Of a DNA stretch of 64,000 bases, positions 22,795-31,631 are shown piece by piece (within the stretch, counting starts at the first letter, position 1; the number at the start of each line of letters is the position of its first letter). The position numbers and the translations under genes are program-made. The stretch is from Gemmatimonadaceae bacterium (lineage in GTDB: Bacteria > Gemmatimonadota > Gemmatimonadetes > Gemmatimonadales > Gemmatimonadaceae): positions 2,387,192 to 2,451,191 of the forward strand of contig JAHBVT010000001.1 in the NCBI GenBank assembly GCA_019637355.1. The letters are read 5' to 3'. The notes beneath the pieces were generated by a model. That model saw only the letters and a program-made list of their open reading frames with translations, made no database searches and was not told the origin of the DNA.

Positions 22795-24492
22795 ATGCGA
22801 CACGCGGTGGCGGCCTTTGCGGCCGTGATGATGGTGGCGCCGGCCGTGGCGTCCCAGGGGCGCGAGACGCGCGGCGTCGCGTCGGCGGCGGTGGCGCTGT
22901 GGAACGACGGCGCGACGACGCGCGTGATGGGCAGCTACGACATCCCCGCGGGGCGAGAGGTCATCGGCAACGTCGGCGTCCTGAACGGGCCGGCGGTCAT
23001 CGCCGGTCGCGTGACGGGCTCGCTGGTGATCATCAACGCCGACGTGCGCCTGCTCAGCGGTGCGTCCGTCGGCGGCGACCTGCTCGTGGTGGGTGGCGTG
23101 GTGGACCGCGCCGAGGACGTGCGGATCGGCGGCAACGTGCGCACGCAGCTGGAGCTGTTGCGCTACAGTATGGACGGCGACCGCATCGAGCCCGAGGACT
23201 TCTTCGCGGCGGAATGGCGACCGCGCATCGCCAGCCGCGATGATGCGGGGCGCGATGCCTACACCGATCTGTTCTTCGTCGCCGCGCGCACCTACAACCG
23301 CGTCGAGGGCCTGCCGATCCTCATCGGGCCGCGTTTCCGGCGCACCACCGACTGGGGTCGCGTGCAGGTCGAGGCGCTGGGCGTCGTGCGCTCGGCCGAG
23401 CCGTACCGTTGGGACCGTGGGTCGATCGGGCACGACGGACGTGCCGAGCTGCGCGTGGGAAAGAAGGCCGGCGTGGTGCTGAGTGGACGGCTGTTTGACG
23501 TGATCGAGCCGGTGGAGGCCTGGCAGCTCTCCAACACCGAGGCCGGCCTGGCGACGTTCGTGTTGCACCGCGACCTGCGCGACCACTACGGCCGCCACGG
23601 TGCGGAGGGCAGCATCGGCGGACGCATCGGCGAGGAAGTCGCCCTGACCGTCGCGGTGGGCTCGGAGCGCTGGCGATCCGTGGATGCGCGACGTCCGGCA
23701 ACCCTGCTGCGCGATACGGACCCGTGGCGCGTGAACCCGAACGTGGACAAGGGCACGGTGGACCTGCTGAGCCTGCGGCTAAACGTCGACACCCGGCAGC
23801 GCCTGCGCGCGCCGTGGCTCGGAGGCTGGTTCATCGCGGCCAGCCTCGAGCGTGGGAACGGGACGATCGGCCGCTCGCTGCAGACCGTGCTCGACCCGAC
23901 ACTCGGCGCCGACATATGGGAAGCGGTGACGTACACACGCGGCTTCGTGGATGCGCGACGGTACACGAACCTTTCGCCCGGCACGCAGCTCAACCTGCGC
24001 GTCGTGGCCGGTGGGCAGCTGGGCGGCGACGAGCTGCCGTTGCAGCGGAAGCTCTCGGTGGGCGGGCCCGGCACGATCGAGGGCTACGACTTCCGTCGCA
24101 ATCCGTACGACGACGACGTGTTCACCTGCGGCGGCATCGCCACGAAGCCGGGGCGCGCGACGCTCTGCGACCGTATCGCGCTGACGCAGGTGGAGCTGCG
24201 GCAGGACTTCCACGTGAACTGGGTGCGGACGGACCGCGGCGACGAGTGGTGGCGCCCGGGCTTCAATGGGCGCGGGCAGTGGGTGCTGTTCGCCGATGCG
24301 GGCCGCGGCTGGACGGTGGGCGACGGCGACCCGGCGATCCGCCAGGACCGCGGACTGCCGGCGCTGAACACCTTCCGCACCTCGCTCGGCTTGGGCGTGG
24401 ACCTTGGCGGGCTCGGCGTGTACTTCGCCAAGTCGGTGACGACGGCGAAGGAGCCGGTGAACTTCCTGGTGCGCTTGGGGCGCCGCTTCTGA
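22795..24492 (+). CDS. Bactofilin-like repeat fused to an Omp85-type outer-membrane barrel
   Basis: 565 residues from the ATG at 22795 (GGAG 8 nt upstream), with signal peptide MRHAVAAFAAVMMVAPAVAS. Residues about 45-110 are short beta-helix repeats like bactofilin (NGPAVIAGRVTGSLVI, GASVGGDLLVVGG). The remainder is rich in alternating beta strands and carries LSVGGPGTIEGYDFR, matching the Omp85/BamA-type FxGG-xxRGY region near the barrel end. The last residues NFLVRLGRRF end in Phe, as outer-membrane proteins do. A cysteine pair occurs in FTCGGIATKPGRATLC. A role in outer-membrane assembly or surface display is inferred. Confidence 0.75.
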   Translation: MRHAVAAFAAVMMVAPAVASQGRETRGVASAAVALWNDGATTRVMGSYDIPAGREVIGNVGVLNGPAVIAGRVTGSLVIINADVRLLSGASVGGDLLVVGGVVDRAEDVRIGGNVRTQLELLRYSMDGDRIEPEDFFAAEWRPRIASRDDAGRDAYTDLFFVAARTYNRVEGLPILIGPRFRRTTDWGRVQVEALGVVRSAEPYRWDRGSIGHDGRAELRVGKKAGVVLSGRLFDVIEPVEAWQLSNTEAGLATFVLHRDLRDHYGRHGAEGSIGGRIGEEVALTVAVGSERWRSVDARRPATLLRDTDPWRVNPNVDKGTVDLLSLRLNVDTRQRLRAPWLGGWFIAASLERGNGTIGRSLQTVLDPTLGADIWEAVTYTRGFVDARRYTNLSPGTQLNLRVVAGGQLGGDELPLQRKLSVGGPGTIEGYDFRRNPYDDDVFTCGGIATKPGRATLCDRIALTQVELRQDFHVNWVRTDRGDEWWRPGFNGRGQWVLFADAGRGWTVGDGDPAIRQDRGLPALNTFRTSLGLGVDLGGLGVYFAKSVTTAKEPVNFLVRLGRRF

Positions 24493-24496
24493 CGTG

Positions 24497-25147
24497 ATGC
24501 GTCGGCGCGCCCTTCTGCTCGCGATCGCCGCGGCGGCCCTCGGGTCGCCGCTGGAGGCGCAGCGCGGGCCGGGACTGGAGATCCAGCTCCCGACCGCGTC
24601 GCGCGTGACCGAGGAGGGCCCGCTGGTGCGCGCCCGCGGGGTGCTGGCGGACAAGCGGATGCGCGAGCTGCTCGAGAGCGGCTTCCCGGCGCGGCTGCGC
24701 TACCGGGTGGAGCTGTGGTCGAGCGCGCGCTTCGCCGACGAGCTGCACCGCGCGGTGGAGTGGGAAGTGTTGGTGCGCTGGCGCGGCACGGACCAGCGTT
24801 ACGAGGTGAGCCAGCGCGTCGGTGAGCGGGTGCTCTCGCTGGGCAGCTTCGTGCGACTCGACGATGCGCTGGCGGCGGTGGGGCGTCCGCTGCGCGTGCC
24901 CGTCGCGGCGCCGACGCGGAATCGCCTCTACTACTATCAGGCCTCGCTCGAGGTGCGGACGCTGAGCGTCTCCGACCTCGACGAGGTGAACGCGTGGCTG
25001 CGCGGCGAGCTTACGCCGGCGATGCGCGGCGAGCGGAACCCGGGGACGGCGTTCACGCGCGGCCTGCGGAACCTGACCACCCGGTTGCTGGGTGGCGAGC
25101 GGCGCGAATACGCCGCCCGTACCAGCACCTTCCGCCCGCCGCGTTAG
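24497..25147 (+). CDS. DUF4390-like secreted protein
   Basis: 216 residues from the ATG at 24497, 2 nt downstream of the previous stop; a GTG directly before it is an alternative. Signal peptide RRRALLLAIAAAALGSPLEA is followed by a beta-rich domain (RVTEEGPLVRARGVLADKRM, LRYRVELWSSARF, LYYYQASLEVRTLS) typical of DUF4390. In Betaproteobacteria such genes sit beside ntrY-ntrX, and here it is downstream of the same pair, which supports the call and suggests a periplasmic input to that system. The 3' end overlaps the opposing HNH gene by 4 nt. Confidence 0.72.
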   Translation: MRRRALLLAIAAAALGSPLEAQRGPGLEIQLPTASRVTEEGPLVRARGVLADKRMRELLESGFPARLRYRVELWSSARFADELHRAVEWEVLVRWRGTDQRYEVSQRVGERVLSLGSFVRLDDALAAVGRPLRVPVAAPTRNRLYYYQASLEVRTLSVSDLDEVNAWLRGELTPAMRGERNPGTAFTRGLRNLTTRLLGGERREYAARTSTFRPPR

Positions 25148-25746
25148 AGCGCCTGGGCCTCGGGCGGCAACTTGCCGCCGTGTCGGCGCTCCAGCGCCTC
25201 GAGCTGCCGCACGACATCGCCACCATAGAAGAGCTTGATGTAGCGCGCCTGCGTGGGCGTGAGCCGCCGCACGGCCCAGGAGAGGTGCACGAAGTGCGGC
25301 TCCACCGGGGCGTGCGCGAGGTGCATCCCGATCTCAGCGCAGAGGTGGTTGGCCTTGCGCGTGTTGCAGCTCGAGCAGGCGGTGACGACGTTGGTCCAGA
25401 CGTTGAGGCCGCCGCGCGAAATGGGCACCACGTGGTCGCGGGTGAGCGACTCGCGCGGCCGCAGCTCATAGCTGGCGCGGTTGCAGTACTGGCAGCGGTA
25501 GCCGTCGCGGGCGAAGAGGAAGGTGTTCGTGACCTGGCGACGGAAGCGCCGCGGCACGTGCACGAACTTGCGCAGGCGGATGACCACCGGGCGCGGCAAC
25601 GCGAGGCGCTCCGAGCGCACCGCCTTGCCGCGGTCCGACTCGACGATCTCGGCCTTGCCATCGATGACCAGACGCAGGGCGCGCTTGAGCGGCACCATCG
25701 TCAGGGGTTCGAAGGATGCGTTGAGCGCGAGACAGCCGACGGTCAC
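25144..25746 (-). CDS. HNH endonuclease
   Basis: 200 residues from the GTG at 25746, with a perfect Shine-Dalgarno AGGAGG about 6 nt upstream. The HNH core is CQYCNRAS, then LTRDHVVPISRGG (His of the HNH motif) and NVVTACSSCNTRKAN, with two CxxC pairs for structural zinc. The N-terminal VGCLALNASFEPLTM is shared by a large family of housekeeping-like bacterial HNH proteins, so a role in DNA metabolism or defence cannot be separated. No modification methylase is adjacent, so it is not a recognisable restriction system. It converges with the DUF4390 gene. Confidence 0.85.
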   Translation of the reverse strand: MTVGCLALNASFEPLTMVPLKRALRLVIDGKAEIVESDRGKAVRSERLALPRPVVIRLRKFVHVPRRFRRQVTNTFLFARDGYRCQYCNRASYELRPRESLTRDHVVPISRGGLNVWTNVVTACSSCNTRKANHLCAEIGMHLAHAPVEPHFVHLSWAVRRLTPTQARYIKLFYGGDVVRQLEALERRHGGKLPPEAQAL

Positions 25747-25797
25747 ACCTACCTCCTCAAGTCGAGGGCTTCGAGGGGACGACCGTCGGCGTGACGG

Positions 25798-26742
25798 TCA
25801 ACTCCTCTTGGCCGGGGGCACCGGGGTCAGCCAGCCTCTGGTATCGGGCGACTGGCCGGTGGCAATCGCGAGGAATCGCTCTTGGATCACCTTGGTCACG
25901 GGGCCTCGCTTCCCCGCGCCGATCGGACTCTTGTCGATGCTGCGAATCGGCGTGATCTCGGCCGCCGTGCCGGTGAAGAAGACCTCGTCCGCGATGAGCA
26001 GGAACTCCCGCGGCATCAACAGCTCCCGGACCTCATACCCCAAGTCGCGGGCAATCGTGACCACCGCATCGCGCGTGATGCCATTGAGGATACTGGCCGC
26101 GAGGGGCGCCGTGTAGAGCACCCCGTCGCGCACGACGAAGAGGTTCTCCCCGCTGCCTTCCGACACGTGGCCGTGCACGTCGAGCATTATGCCCTCGACG
26201 TACCCATCGCCGCGTGCCTCCATCTTGGAGAGCTGCGAGCTGAGATAGTTGCCGCCGGCCTTGGCCATCGCCGGGAAGGTCCCCGGCGCGGCGCGCCGCC
26301 AGCTGCTCACCGTCACATCCACGCCTTCCTCGAGCGCATCCTGCCCGAGGTAGGCGCCCCACTTCCAGCAAATCACGAAGGTTTCCACCGGCGCGTTCGT
26401 CGGCAGCACCCCCATCTCCTGCCCTGCCCGCACGGCCAACGGCCGGATGTAGCAGGTGTCGAGCCCGTTCGCCTCAATCGTCTCTGTCACCGCGGCGCAG
26501 AGCTGGTCCAGCGAATACGCCATCGGCATCCGGTAGATCTTGGCCGAGTCCTGGAAGCGGCGCATATGCTCGCGCAGCCGGAAGACCGCTCCACCGGTGG
26601 GCGTCTTGTAGGCACGGATGCCTTCAAAGATGCTCGATCCGTAATGCACGACGTGGCTCATCACGTGCAGCTTGGCGTCGTCCCAAGGGACGAGGGCGCC
26701 ATCGCGCCAGATGAGGTCGGTAGCCCCGGAGCCCTTGGACAA
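25798..26742 (-). CDS. ilvE: Branched-chain amino acid aminotransferase
   Basis: Fold-type IV PLP transaminase for Leu, Ile and Val; 314 residues from the TTG at 26742, against 309 in E. coli. Lys161 in MAKAGGNYLSSQ is the PLP lysine; EGSGENLF and SGTAAEITP-like FTGTAAEITPI are family motifs. The TTG start is chosen because homologues begin just before the DLIWRDGALVPW strand. An in-frame ATG at 26823 would translate the heptad repeat (SVLRLPSS) and overlap the upstream amidohydrolase gene. The leader between is a heptad arm without a Shine-Dalgarno, so the true start needs testing. Confidence 0.9.
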   Translation of the reverse strand: MSKGSGATDLIWRDGALVPWDDAKLHVMSHVVHYGSSIFEGIRAYKTPTGGAVFRLREHMRRFQDSAKIYRMPMAYSLDQLCAAVTETIEANGLDTCYIRPLAVRAGQEMGVLPTNAPVETFVICWKWGAYLGQDALEEGVDVTVSSWRRAAPGTFPAMAKAGGNYLSSQLSKMEARGDGYVEGIMLDVHGHVSEGSGENLFVVRDGVLYTAPLAASILNGITRDAVVTIARDLGYEVRELLMPREFLLIADEVFFTGTAAEITPIRSIDKSPIGAGKRGPVTKVIQERFLAIATGQSPDTRGWLTPVPPAKRS

Positions 26743-26772
26743 GATCGAAGACGGAAGACGGAGGACGGAAGG
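26743..26772. repeat. Single heptad-repeat arm before ilvE
   Basis: GAAGACGGAAGACGGAGG-type heptads on the plus strand, so the minus-strand ilvE leader is the pyrimidine form (CCGTCCTCCGTCTTCCGTC). No partner arm is seen nearby. It touches the proposed TTG start of ilvE. It is the same placement as in yajC, yebC, fmt and kbl. Confidence 0.8.
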
Positions 26773-26795
26773 AACTGCCGAAAGACCTTCGCAAG

Positions 26796-28142
26796 CTAAA
26801 CTGACTGTTGGGAGCGGCGCCACCGCTGGAGGCGCTCTGTGGCGGCGTCGGTACGGGCGCGTTGCGCAGGGGTGAGGGCGGACACCTGGCCGTCCCGCTG
26901 GAGTTCGCGCCCGGCCACGACGGTGCGCAGCGTGCGTGGGCGTGGGCCGAACACGAGCGCCTCGTACACGTCGCCAATCTCTGCGCTCGGCGCAGCGAAA
27001 ACGGCGAAGTCGGCCGCTTTGCCCGCCTCGAGCGAGCCGACCTCGGCGTCCAGCCCCAGCGCCTCGGCGCCGCCGAGCGTGGCGAGGCGGAAGGCCTGCT
27101 GCGCACTGACGGCCTCGGGCTGTCCGCTGGCCGTGCGTTGGGCGAGGCTGGCGAAACGCGCTTCCTCCAGGATGTCCATTCGGTCGTTGGACGCCATCGA
27201 GTCCGAGCCAAGGCCGACCTTCACGCCGGCGCGCAGCATCGCGAGCAGCGGGGCCACACCGTTGCCGAGCCAGGCGTTCGAAGCCGGGCAGTGCGCCACA
27301 CCGCAGCCGGCGTCGGCAATGCGTGCGACGCCGGCGGCGGAGACCTCCACGCAGTGGACCAGCAGCGTGTCGCGGCGCAGGAGGCTGGCGTTCGCGATGA
27401 CGTCCAGCGCTTCGCCGCCGCGGGGCGGCGTGGCGATGCCGCGGCCCTGCAGGAAGGTGGCGAAGGCCCCGGCGCCGCGCGTGACCAAGGATGTCTCGTC
27501 CGCGCTCTCAGCGATGTGCACCGCGACCGGCAGCCGCTCGGCCGCGGCCCACTGCGCGACGGCGGCATAGAGCGCGTCGCTCACGGAGTACGGCGCGTGG
27601 GGCGAGACGCCGACGCGCACGAGATCCGTCGCACGCTGGCGCATCGCGGCGACCTGGTCCTGCAGGAGCGCGAGCGACTTGCCGGCGTCGCCCGGATCGG
27701 GGCCGAAGACTTCGCGGTACGCGATGCCGCGCACGCCCATCGCACGCATCGCGTTGAACGGCGCGTCGTTGGGCGCGGTGTCGGCGTAGGTCGTGACACC
27801 CGCGAGCAGTCCTTCGGCAATTCCGAGTGCCGCCGACGCCTCGCGATCGACGTCATCGAGCACCTCGCCGGAGGCGCGCACCAGCGTGCGCACCCAGTCG
27901 AAGAACGGCAGGCCCGCGAGCAGGCCGCGCAGCACCGTGAGGTCGAGGTGCGTGTGCGTGTTGACGAGGCCCGGCGTGAGAATGGCGTCACCGAGATCCT
28001 CGTCGCGCCCGCCGGCGGGTGCCTGCGCGCGCGGGCCGACCCATTCGATGCGCTCGCCGTCCGTGATGACCGTGCCCTGCTCGATCGGCGGCGTGGCCAC
28101 CGGTACCACCCAGCGCGCGTGCCAGCGGACGCGCGCCGCCAT
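26796..28142 (-). CDS. Amidohydrolase (MtaD/SsnA-type deaminase family)
   Basis: 448 residues from the ATG at 28142, which overlaps the stop of the PBP gene (TGATG); an upstream ATG at 28166 would lie inside that gene. Metal-dependent hydrolase fold: NTHTHLDLTV supplies the first two metal histidines; later metal or catalytic sites are GVSPHAPYSV, AVHIAESADE, LLVHCVEVS, AHCPASNAW and LGSDSMASND. The closest type is the S-adenosylhomocysteine/methylthioadenosine/chlorohydrolase-like deaminases, including aminofutalosine deaminases of menaquinone synthesis, but the substrate is not decided by sequence alone. It is probably co-transcribed with the PBP gene. Confidence 0.8.
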   Translation of the reverse strand: MAARVRWHARWVVPVATPPIEQGTVITDGERIEWVGPRAQAPAGGRDEDLGDAILTPGLVNTHTHLDLTVLRGLLAGLPFFDWVRTLVRASGEVLDDVDREASAALGIAEGLLAGVTTYADTAPNDAPFNAMRAMGVRGIAYREVFGPDPGDAGKSLALLQDQVAAMRQRATDLVRVGVSPHAPYSVSDALYAAVAQWAAAERLPVAVHIAESADETSLVTRGAGAFATFLQGRGIATPPRGGEALDVIANASLLRRDTLLVHCVEVSAAGVARIADAGCGVAHCPASNAWLGNGVAPLLAMLRAGVKVGLGSDSMASNDRMDILEEARFASLAQRTASGQPEAVSAQQAFRLATLGGAEALGLDAEVGSLEAGKAADFAVFAAPSAEIGDVYEALVFGPRPRTLRTVVAGRELQRDGQVSALTPAQRARTDAATERLQRWRRSQQSV

Positions 28143-30259
28143 CAGGGGAAGAGCCTGCGCGGGCACTCCTGCTGCGGCTCAGTCCCGAGGATGAAGTACT
28201 CGGTGCGCACGGAATCGGAGAGGCAACCGAGTCCGGCGCGCAGGCCGGTGGCGGGATCGATCGGCATCGCGACGATGCCGGCGGGCCGCGGCCAGTCGGG
28301 CGGGGCCGGCTTGCGCTCGTACACCTCGCGCATAAACGCCGTCCACGCCGGAGCGGCGAGACGACCGCCCTGCGCGTTGCCCATAATCTCCTTCGGATTG
28401 TCGAAACCGATCCACACGCCGGCGACGAGGTCGGCGGTGTAGCCGATGAACCACACGTCGGTGTAATCGTTGGTCGTGCCGGTCTTGCCGCCTGCGGGGA
28501 TGCGGAAGCCTTCGTTCCACACGCGGATGCCCGAGCCCGCGCGGATCACGTCGCGGAGCATATCGGTCATGATCCACGCTTCCTCGCGCGAGAGCACCTG
28601 GATGCGTTCGGGTTCGGCCTCGTAGAGCCTGCGGCCGTCGAGGGTCTCGACGCGGAGGATCGGATTGGGCGCGACGCGCCAGCCGAGGTTGGCGAAGGTG
28701 GAGTACGCCGCGATCATCTCGAGCGGGTACACGTCGGCCGAGCCCAGTGCGATGGACGGATACGGCGGCACCCGCGTGCTGATGCCGAAGTTCTTGGCCA
28801 TCTCGGCGACGTTGGCCTCGCCGATCTCCATCGCCAGGCGAATGGCGGGGAGGTTGCGCGAGTGCTGCAGGGCGCGGCGCATCGTGACGCGGCCCTCGAA
28901 GCGCAGGTCGTAGTTGTTCGGCGACCACACCGTACCGTCGAGCTGCGGGACCTCGATGGGCTCGTCGTCGAGGAAGTAGCTCGGCGGGCGGCCGGTCTGC
29001 ACCGCGGTGGCGTAGACGATGGGCTTGAAGCTCGAGCCCGGCTGGCGCAGTGCGCGGGTGGCGCGGTCGAACTTGGAGTCGTCGAAGTCGCGGCCGCCCA
29101 CCAGCGCGCGCACGGCCCCGGTCCGTGGGTCCACTGCCACGAAGCTCGCCTGCAGGTAGGGCGAGTTGTTGCCGCTGCCGGCGACATCGCCGCTGGCGGT
29201 GCGGGCGAGGTAGCCCTCGTACGTCAGGTGCGGGTACTCGCCCCAGGTCCCGGCCTCGATGGTGCGGAGCTGGCGCTCCACGGCGCGCTCGGCGGCACCC
29301 TGCATATCGAGGTCCAGCGTGGTGAGCACGCGCAGGCCGTTCTCGTAGACCTGCCGACCGAAGCGCCGCTCGAGCTCGGTGCGCACCCACTCGACGAAGT
29401 ACGGAGCTGGATCCCCAGCACCGCGGGCCGCGCGGTTGAGACGCAGCGGGTAGGCCTTGGCGATGCTCGCGTCGGCGTCCGAGAGGGCGTTCTCGCGGCG
29501 CATCAACTCAAGGATCGTGTTGCGGCGCTGGATGGCGCGGTCGGGAAAGCGGCGGGGGTTGTAGCGCGAGGGCGCCTTGGGCAGGGCCGCAAGCAAGGCG
29601 CCTTCGGCCACCGTGATCTCGCTGACCGGGCGACCGAAGTAGCGCTGGCTGGCGGCCTCGACGCCATAGGCACCGGCGCCGAGCGCGATCTGGTTCAGGT
29701 ACAGCTCGAGGATGCGCTCCTTGGGATAGCGCGCCTCGATGCGCCGCGCGACCTTGGCCTCGCGGAACTTGCGGACGAGGTTGTCCACCGCACTCTTGGC
29801 CTTGGAGCGCGACGGCAACTGCGCCGGGAAGATGTTGCGGGCCAACTGCATCGTGATGGTCGAGAAGCCCTCGGCGAAGCTTCCGGCCTTGAGGTTGGCG
29901 ATGACCGCGCCGACGACGCGGGTGTAGTCGATGCCGCGATGGCGGTAGTAACGCTTGTCCTCGGTGATGACGAAGGCGTCGACCACGTGGCGAGGGATCT
30001 GGTCCAGCGACACGACCGAGCGGCGCTCGAGGCCGACCTCGCCGATGAAGCGGCCGTCGGCGGCGTAGAGCCGGGCCGGCTCGGCCGGCTTGTACTCACC
30101 GAACTGCTCGATGCTCGGGCAGGTCTCGGCGGAGCAGAGGAACCAGGTCCACCAGACGCTGAAGACGAGGGCACCGACGAGGGCGAGGCCGGCGGCGGCG
30201 AGGGCGCCGATAAGGGCAAACCGGCGCAGCCGGGGATTCCTGCGGATGTAGGCGAGCAC
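28142..30259 (-). CDS. Class A penicillin-binding protein (PBP1A type)
   Basis: Bifunctional peptidoglycan synthase of the inner membrane, 705 residues. A membrane anchor lies at about 14-40. The GT51 glycosyltransferase has ITEDKRYYRHRGIDY (catalytic Glu), EGFSTITMQLARNIF and RKFREAKVARRIE. The transpeptidase motifs are complete: PGSSFKP (active serine), HSRN and GGKTGTTND. The GTG start at 30259 lies exactly 6 nt after a TAACTT box, which suggests a leaderless mRNA. It diverges from tyrS. Confidence 0.93.
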   Translation of the reverse strand: MLAYIRRNPRLRRFALIGALAAAGLALVGALVFSVWWTWFLCSAETCPSIEQFGEYKPAEPARLYAADGRFIGEVGLERRSVVSLDQIPRHVVDAFVITEDKRYYRHRGIDYTRVVGAVIANLKAGSFAEGFSTITMQLARNIFPAQLPSRSKAKSAVDNLVRKFREAKVARRIEARYPKERILELYLNQIALGAGAYGVEAASQRYFGRPVSEITVAEGALLAALPKAPSRYNPRRFPDRAIQRRNTILELMRRENALSDADASIAKAYPLRLNRAARGAGDPAPYFVEWVRTELERRFGRQVYENGLRVLTTLDLDMQGAAERAVERQLRTIEAGTWGEYPHLTYEGYLARTASGDVAGSGNNSPYLQASFVAVDPRTGAVRALVGGRDFDDSKFDRATRALRQPGSSFKPIVYATAVQTGRPPSYFLDDEPIEVPQLDGTVWSPNNYDLRFEGRVTMRRALQHSRNLPAIRLAMEIGEANVAEMAKNFGISTRVPPYPSIALGSADVYPLEMIAAYSTFANLGWRVAPNPILRVETLDGRRLYEAEPERIQVLSREEAWIMTDMLRDVIRAGSGIRVWNEGFRIPAGGKTGTTNDYTDVWFIGYTADLVAGVWIGFDNPKEIMGNAQGGRLAAPAWTAFMREVYERKPAPPDWPRPAGIVAMPIDPATGLRAGLGCLSDSVRTEYFILGTEPQQECPRRLFP

Positions 30260-30265
30260 GAACGA

Positions 30266-30271
30266 AAGTTA
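30266..30271 (-). promoter_or_regulatory. TANNNT -10 box of a possible leaderless PBP mRNA
   Basis: On the minus strand TAACTT is followed by 6 nt and then the GTG start (30259). If transcription begins 6-7 nt after a -10 box, the first base of the mRNA would be the start codon. No good -35 is seen. Confidence 0.35.
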
Positions 30272-30276
30272 GTGGA

Positions 30277-30305
30277 GTGACTTCCTCTCCCGCGAGCGGT
30301 ATTTT
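30277..30305 (+). promoter_or_regulatory. Promoter of tyrS, probably leaderless
   Basis: A -35-like GTGACT (30277-30282), 17-bp spacer and -10 TATTTT (30300-30305) are followed by 6 nt and the ATG of tyrS. This geometry puts the transcription start at the A of the start codon. No Shine-Dalgarno is present in the few bases between. Confidence 0.5.
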
Positions 30306-30311
30306 CGGGGG

Positions 30312-31598
30312 ATGACGCCGTCCCTCACTTCCCTGCACGACGACCTCCGCTGGCGCGGCCTCCTCTTCCAGGAGACCGAGGGCTGCGAGGCGCATCTCAG
30401 CAAGGGCCCGGCGACCGGCTACTGCGGCTTCGATCCGACCGCCGAGAGCCTGCACGTGGGCAACTTGGTCTCGCTGATGGGGCTGGTGCGGCTGGCGCAG
30501 GCCGGCCATCGCGCGGTGGCCTTGGTGGGCGGCGGGACGGCGATGATCGGCGACCCCTCGGGCAAGAGCGAGGAGCGGCCGATGCGCTCGGCCGACGAGA
30601 TCGCCGCCAACGCCGAGCTGATCTGGCAGCAGATCCAGCGGGTGGCCTCGAATGCACTGGGCGCCGAGGCGCTACCGCGCTTCGTCGTGCGGAACAACGC
30701 CGAGTGGCTGGGCGGCCTCGCGCTGATCGAGTTCCTGCGCGACACCGGCAAGCACTTCACGGTGAACTGGATGATGCAGAAGGACTCGGTGAAGTCGCGG
30801 ATGGAGACCGGCATCAGCTTCACCGAGTTCAGCTATATGCTGCTGCAGGCCTACGACTTCGCGCGGCTCTTCGCGAAGGACGGCGTGACGCTGCAGTTGG
30901 GCGGCAGCGACCAGTGGGGCAACATCACGGCCGGGACGGAGCTGGTGCGGCGCACGCAGCGTGGCGAGGCGCACGGGCTGACATTCCCGCTGCTCACTGA
31001 CGCGCAAGGCAAGAAGTTCGGCAAGACCGAAGCCGGCGCGGTGTACCTCGATGCCAGGCTGACCAGCGTCTACAAGTTCTACCAGTTCTGGATCAACACC
31101 GAGGACGCCGACGTCGGGCGGCTGCTGCGGACGTTCACGCTGCTGGGCCAGGCGGAGATCGCGGCGGTGGAGGCGACGCACACGGCGGCACCACACGAAC
31201 GCGGGGCGCAGAAGCGGCTGGCGCGCGAGGTGACGGCGCTGATCCACGGCGCGGCGGCGGCGGAACTCGCCGAGACCGTGTCGCGGACGGTGTTCGACAA
31301 AAAGGTGGACGCGCAGGCGCTCAGCGACGCGGTGTTCACGACGCTGGCGGCGGAGATGCCGTCGGTGCAGGTGACGGTCGAGGGCGCCGGGGTGAACGTG
31401 GTGGACGCACTGGCTGCCGTCTTCGAGTTGTCGAAGACGGCCGCGCGGAAGCTGGTGCAGCAGGGGGCGGTGAGCGTGAACGGTGCGAAGCTCGCGGGCG
31501 ATGCGACGCACGTCGCGACGGACGCGGCCGTGCGCGGCCGCTGGTTGCTGCTCAGAAAAGGCGCGCGCGAGATCGCCGTGCTCGACCTCGCGCGCTGA
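30312..31598 (+). CDS. tyrS: Tyrosyl-tRNA synthetase
   Basis: Class I aminoacyl-tRNA synthetase, 428 residues, the usual size of bacterial TyrRS. The HIGH-type motif is LHVGNLVSLMG in the N-terminal Rossmann domain (GYCGFDPTAESLHVGN). The substrate-binding FTEFSYMLLQAYDF and QLGGSDQWGNI are intact. The second signature is KFGKTEAGAVYLD, equivalent to KMSKS. The C-terminal S4-like domain (about 355-425: TAARKLVQQGAVSVNGAKL) binds tRNA. It appears as a single gene under its own promoter, diverging from the PBP gene. Confidence 0.96.
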   Translation: MTPSLTSLHDDLRWRGLLFQETEGCEAHLSKGPATGYCGFDPTAESLHVGNLVSLMGLVRLAQAGHRAVALVGGGTAMIGDPSGKSEERPMRSADEIAANAELIWQQIQRVASNALGAEALPRFVVRNNAEWLGGLALIEFLRDTGKHFTVNWMMQKDSVKSRMETGISFTEFSYMLLQAYDFARLFAKDGVTLQLGGSDQWGNITAGTELVRRTQRGEAHGLTFPLLTDAQGKKFGKTEAGAVYLDARLTSVYKFYQFWINTEDADVGRLLRTFTLLGQAEIAAVEATHTAAPHERGAQKRLAREVTALIHGAAAAELAETVSRTVFDKKVDAQALSDAVFTTLAAEMPSVQVTVEGAGVNVVDALAAVFELSKTAARKLVQQGAVSVNGAKLAGDATHVATDAAVRGRWLLLRKGAREIAVLDLAR

Positions 31599-31631
31599 CC
31601 CTGTCCTGATCCCGCGACGCGCCTAGCGCGC
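31590..31631. terminator. Inverted repeat spanning convergent stops of tyrS and DUF1080 gene
   Basis: GCGCGCT (31590-31596) and AGCGCGC (31625-31631) form a 7-bp stem whose arms include bases of both stop codons (tyrS TGA and the opposing TAG). The loop is 28 nt. It resembles the arrangement at 12356-12376. No T-tract is seen, so efficiency is uncertain. Confidence 0.4.

Noticed and set aside
26808-28442. 544-residue plus-strand frame opposite the amidohydrolase
   Set aside because: No domain, His/Arg/Ala-rich composition, antisense to an intact metal-dependent hydrolase.
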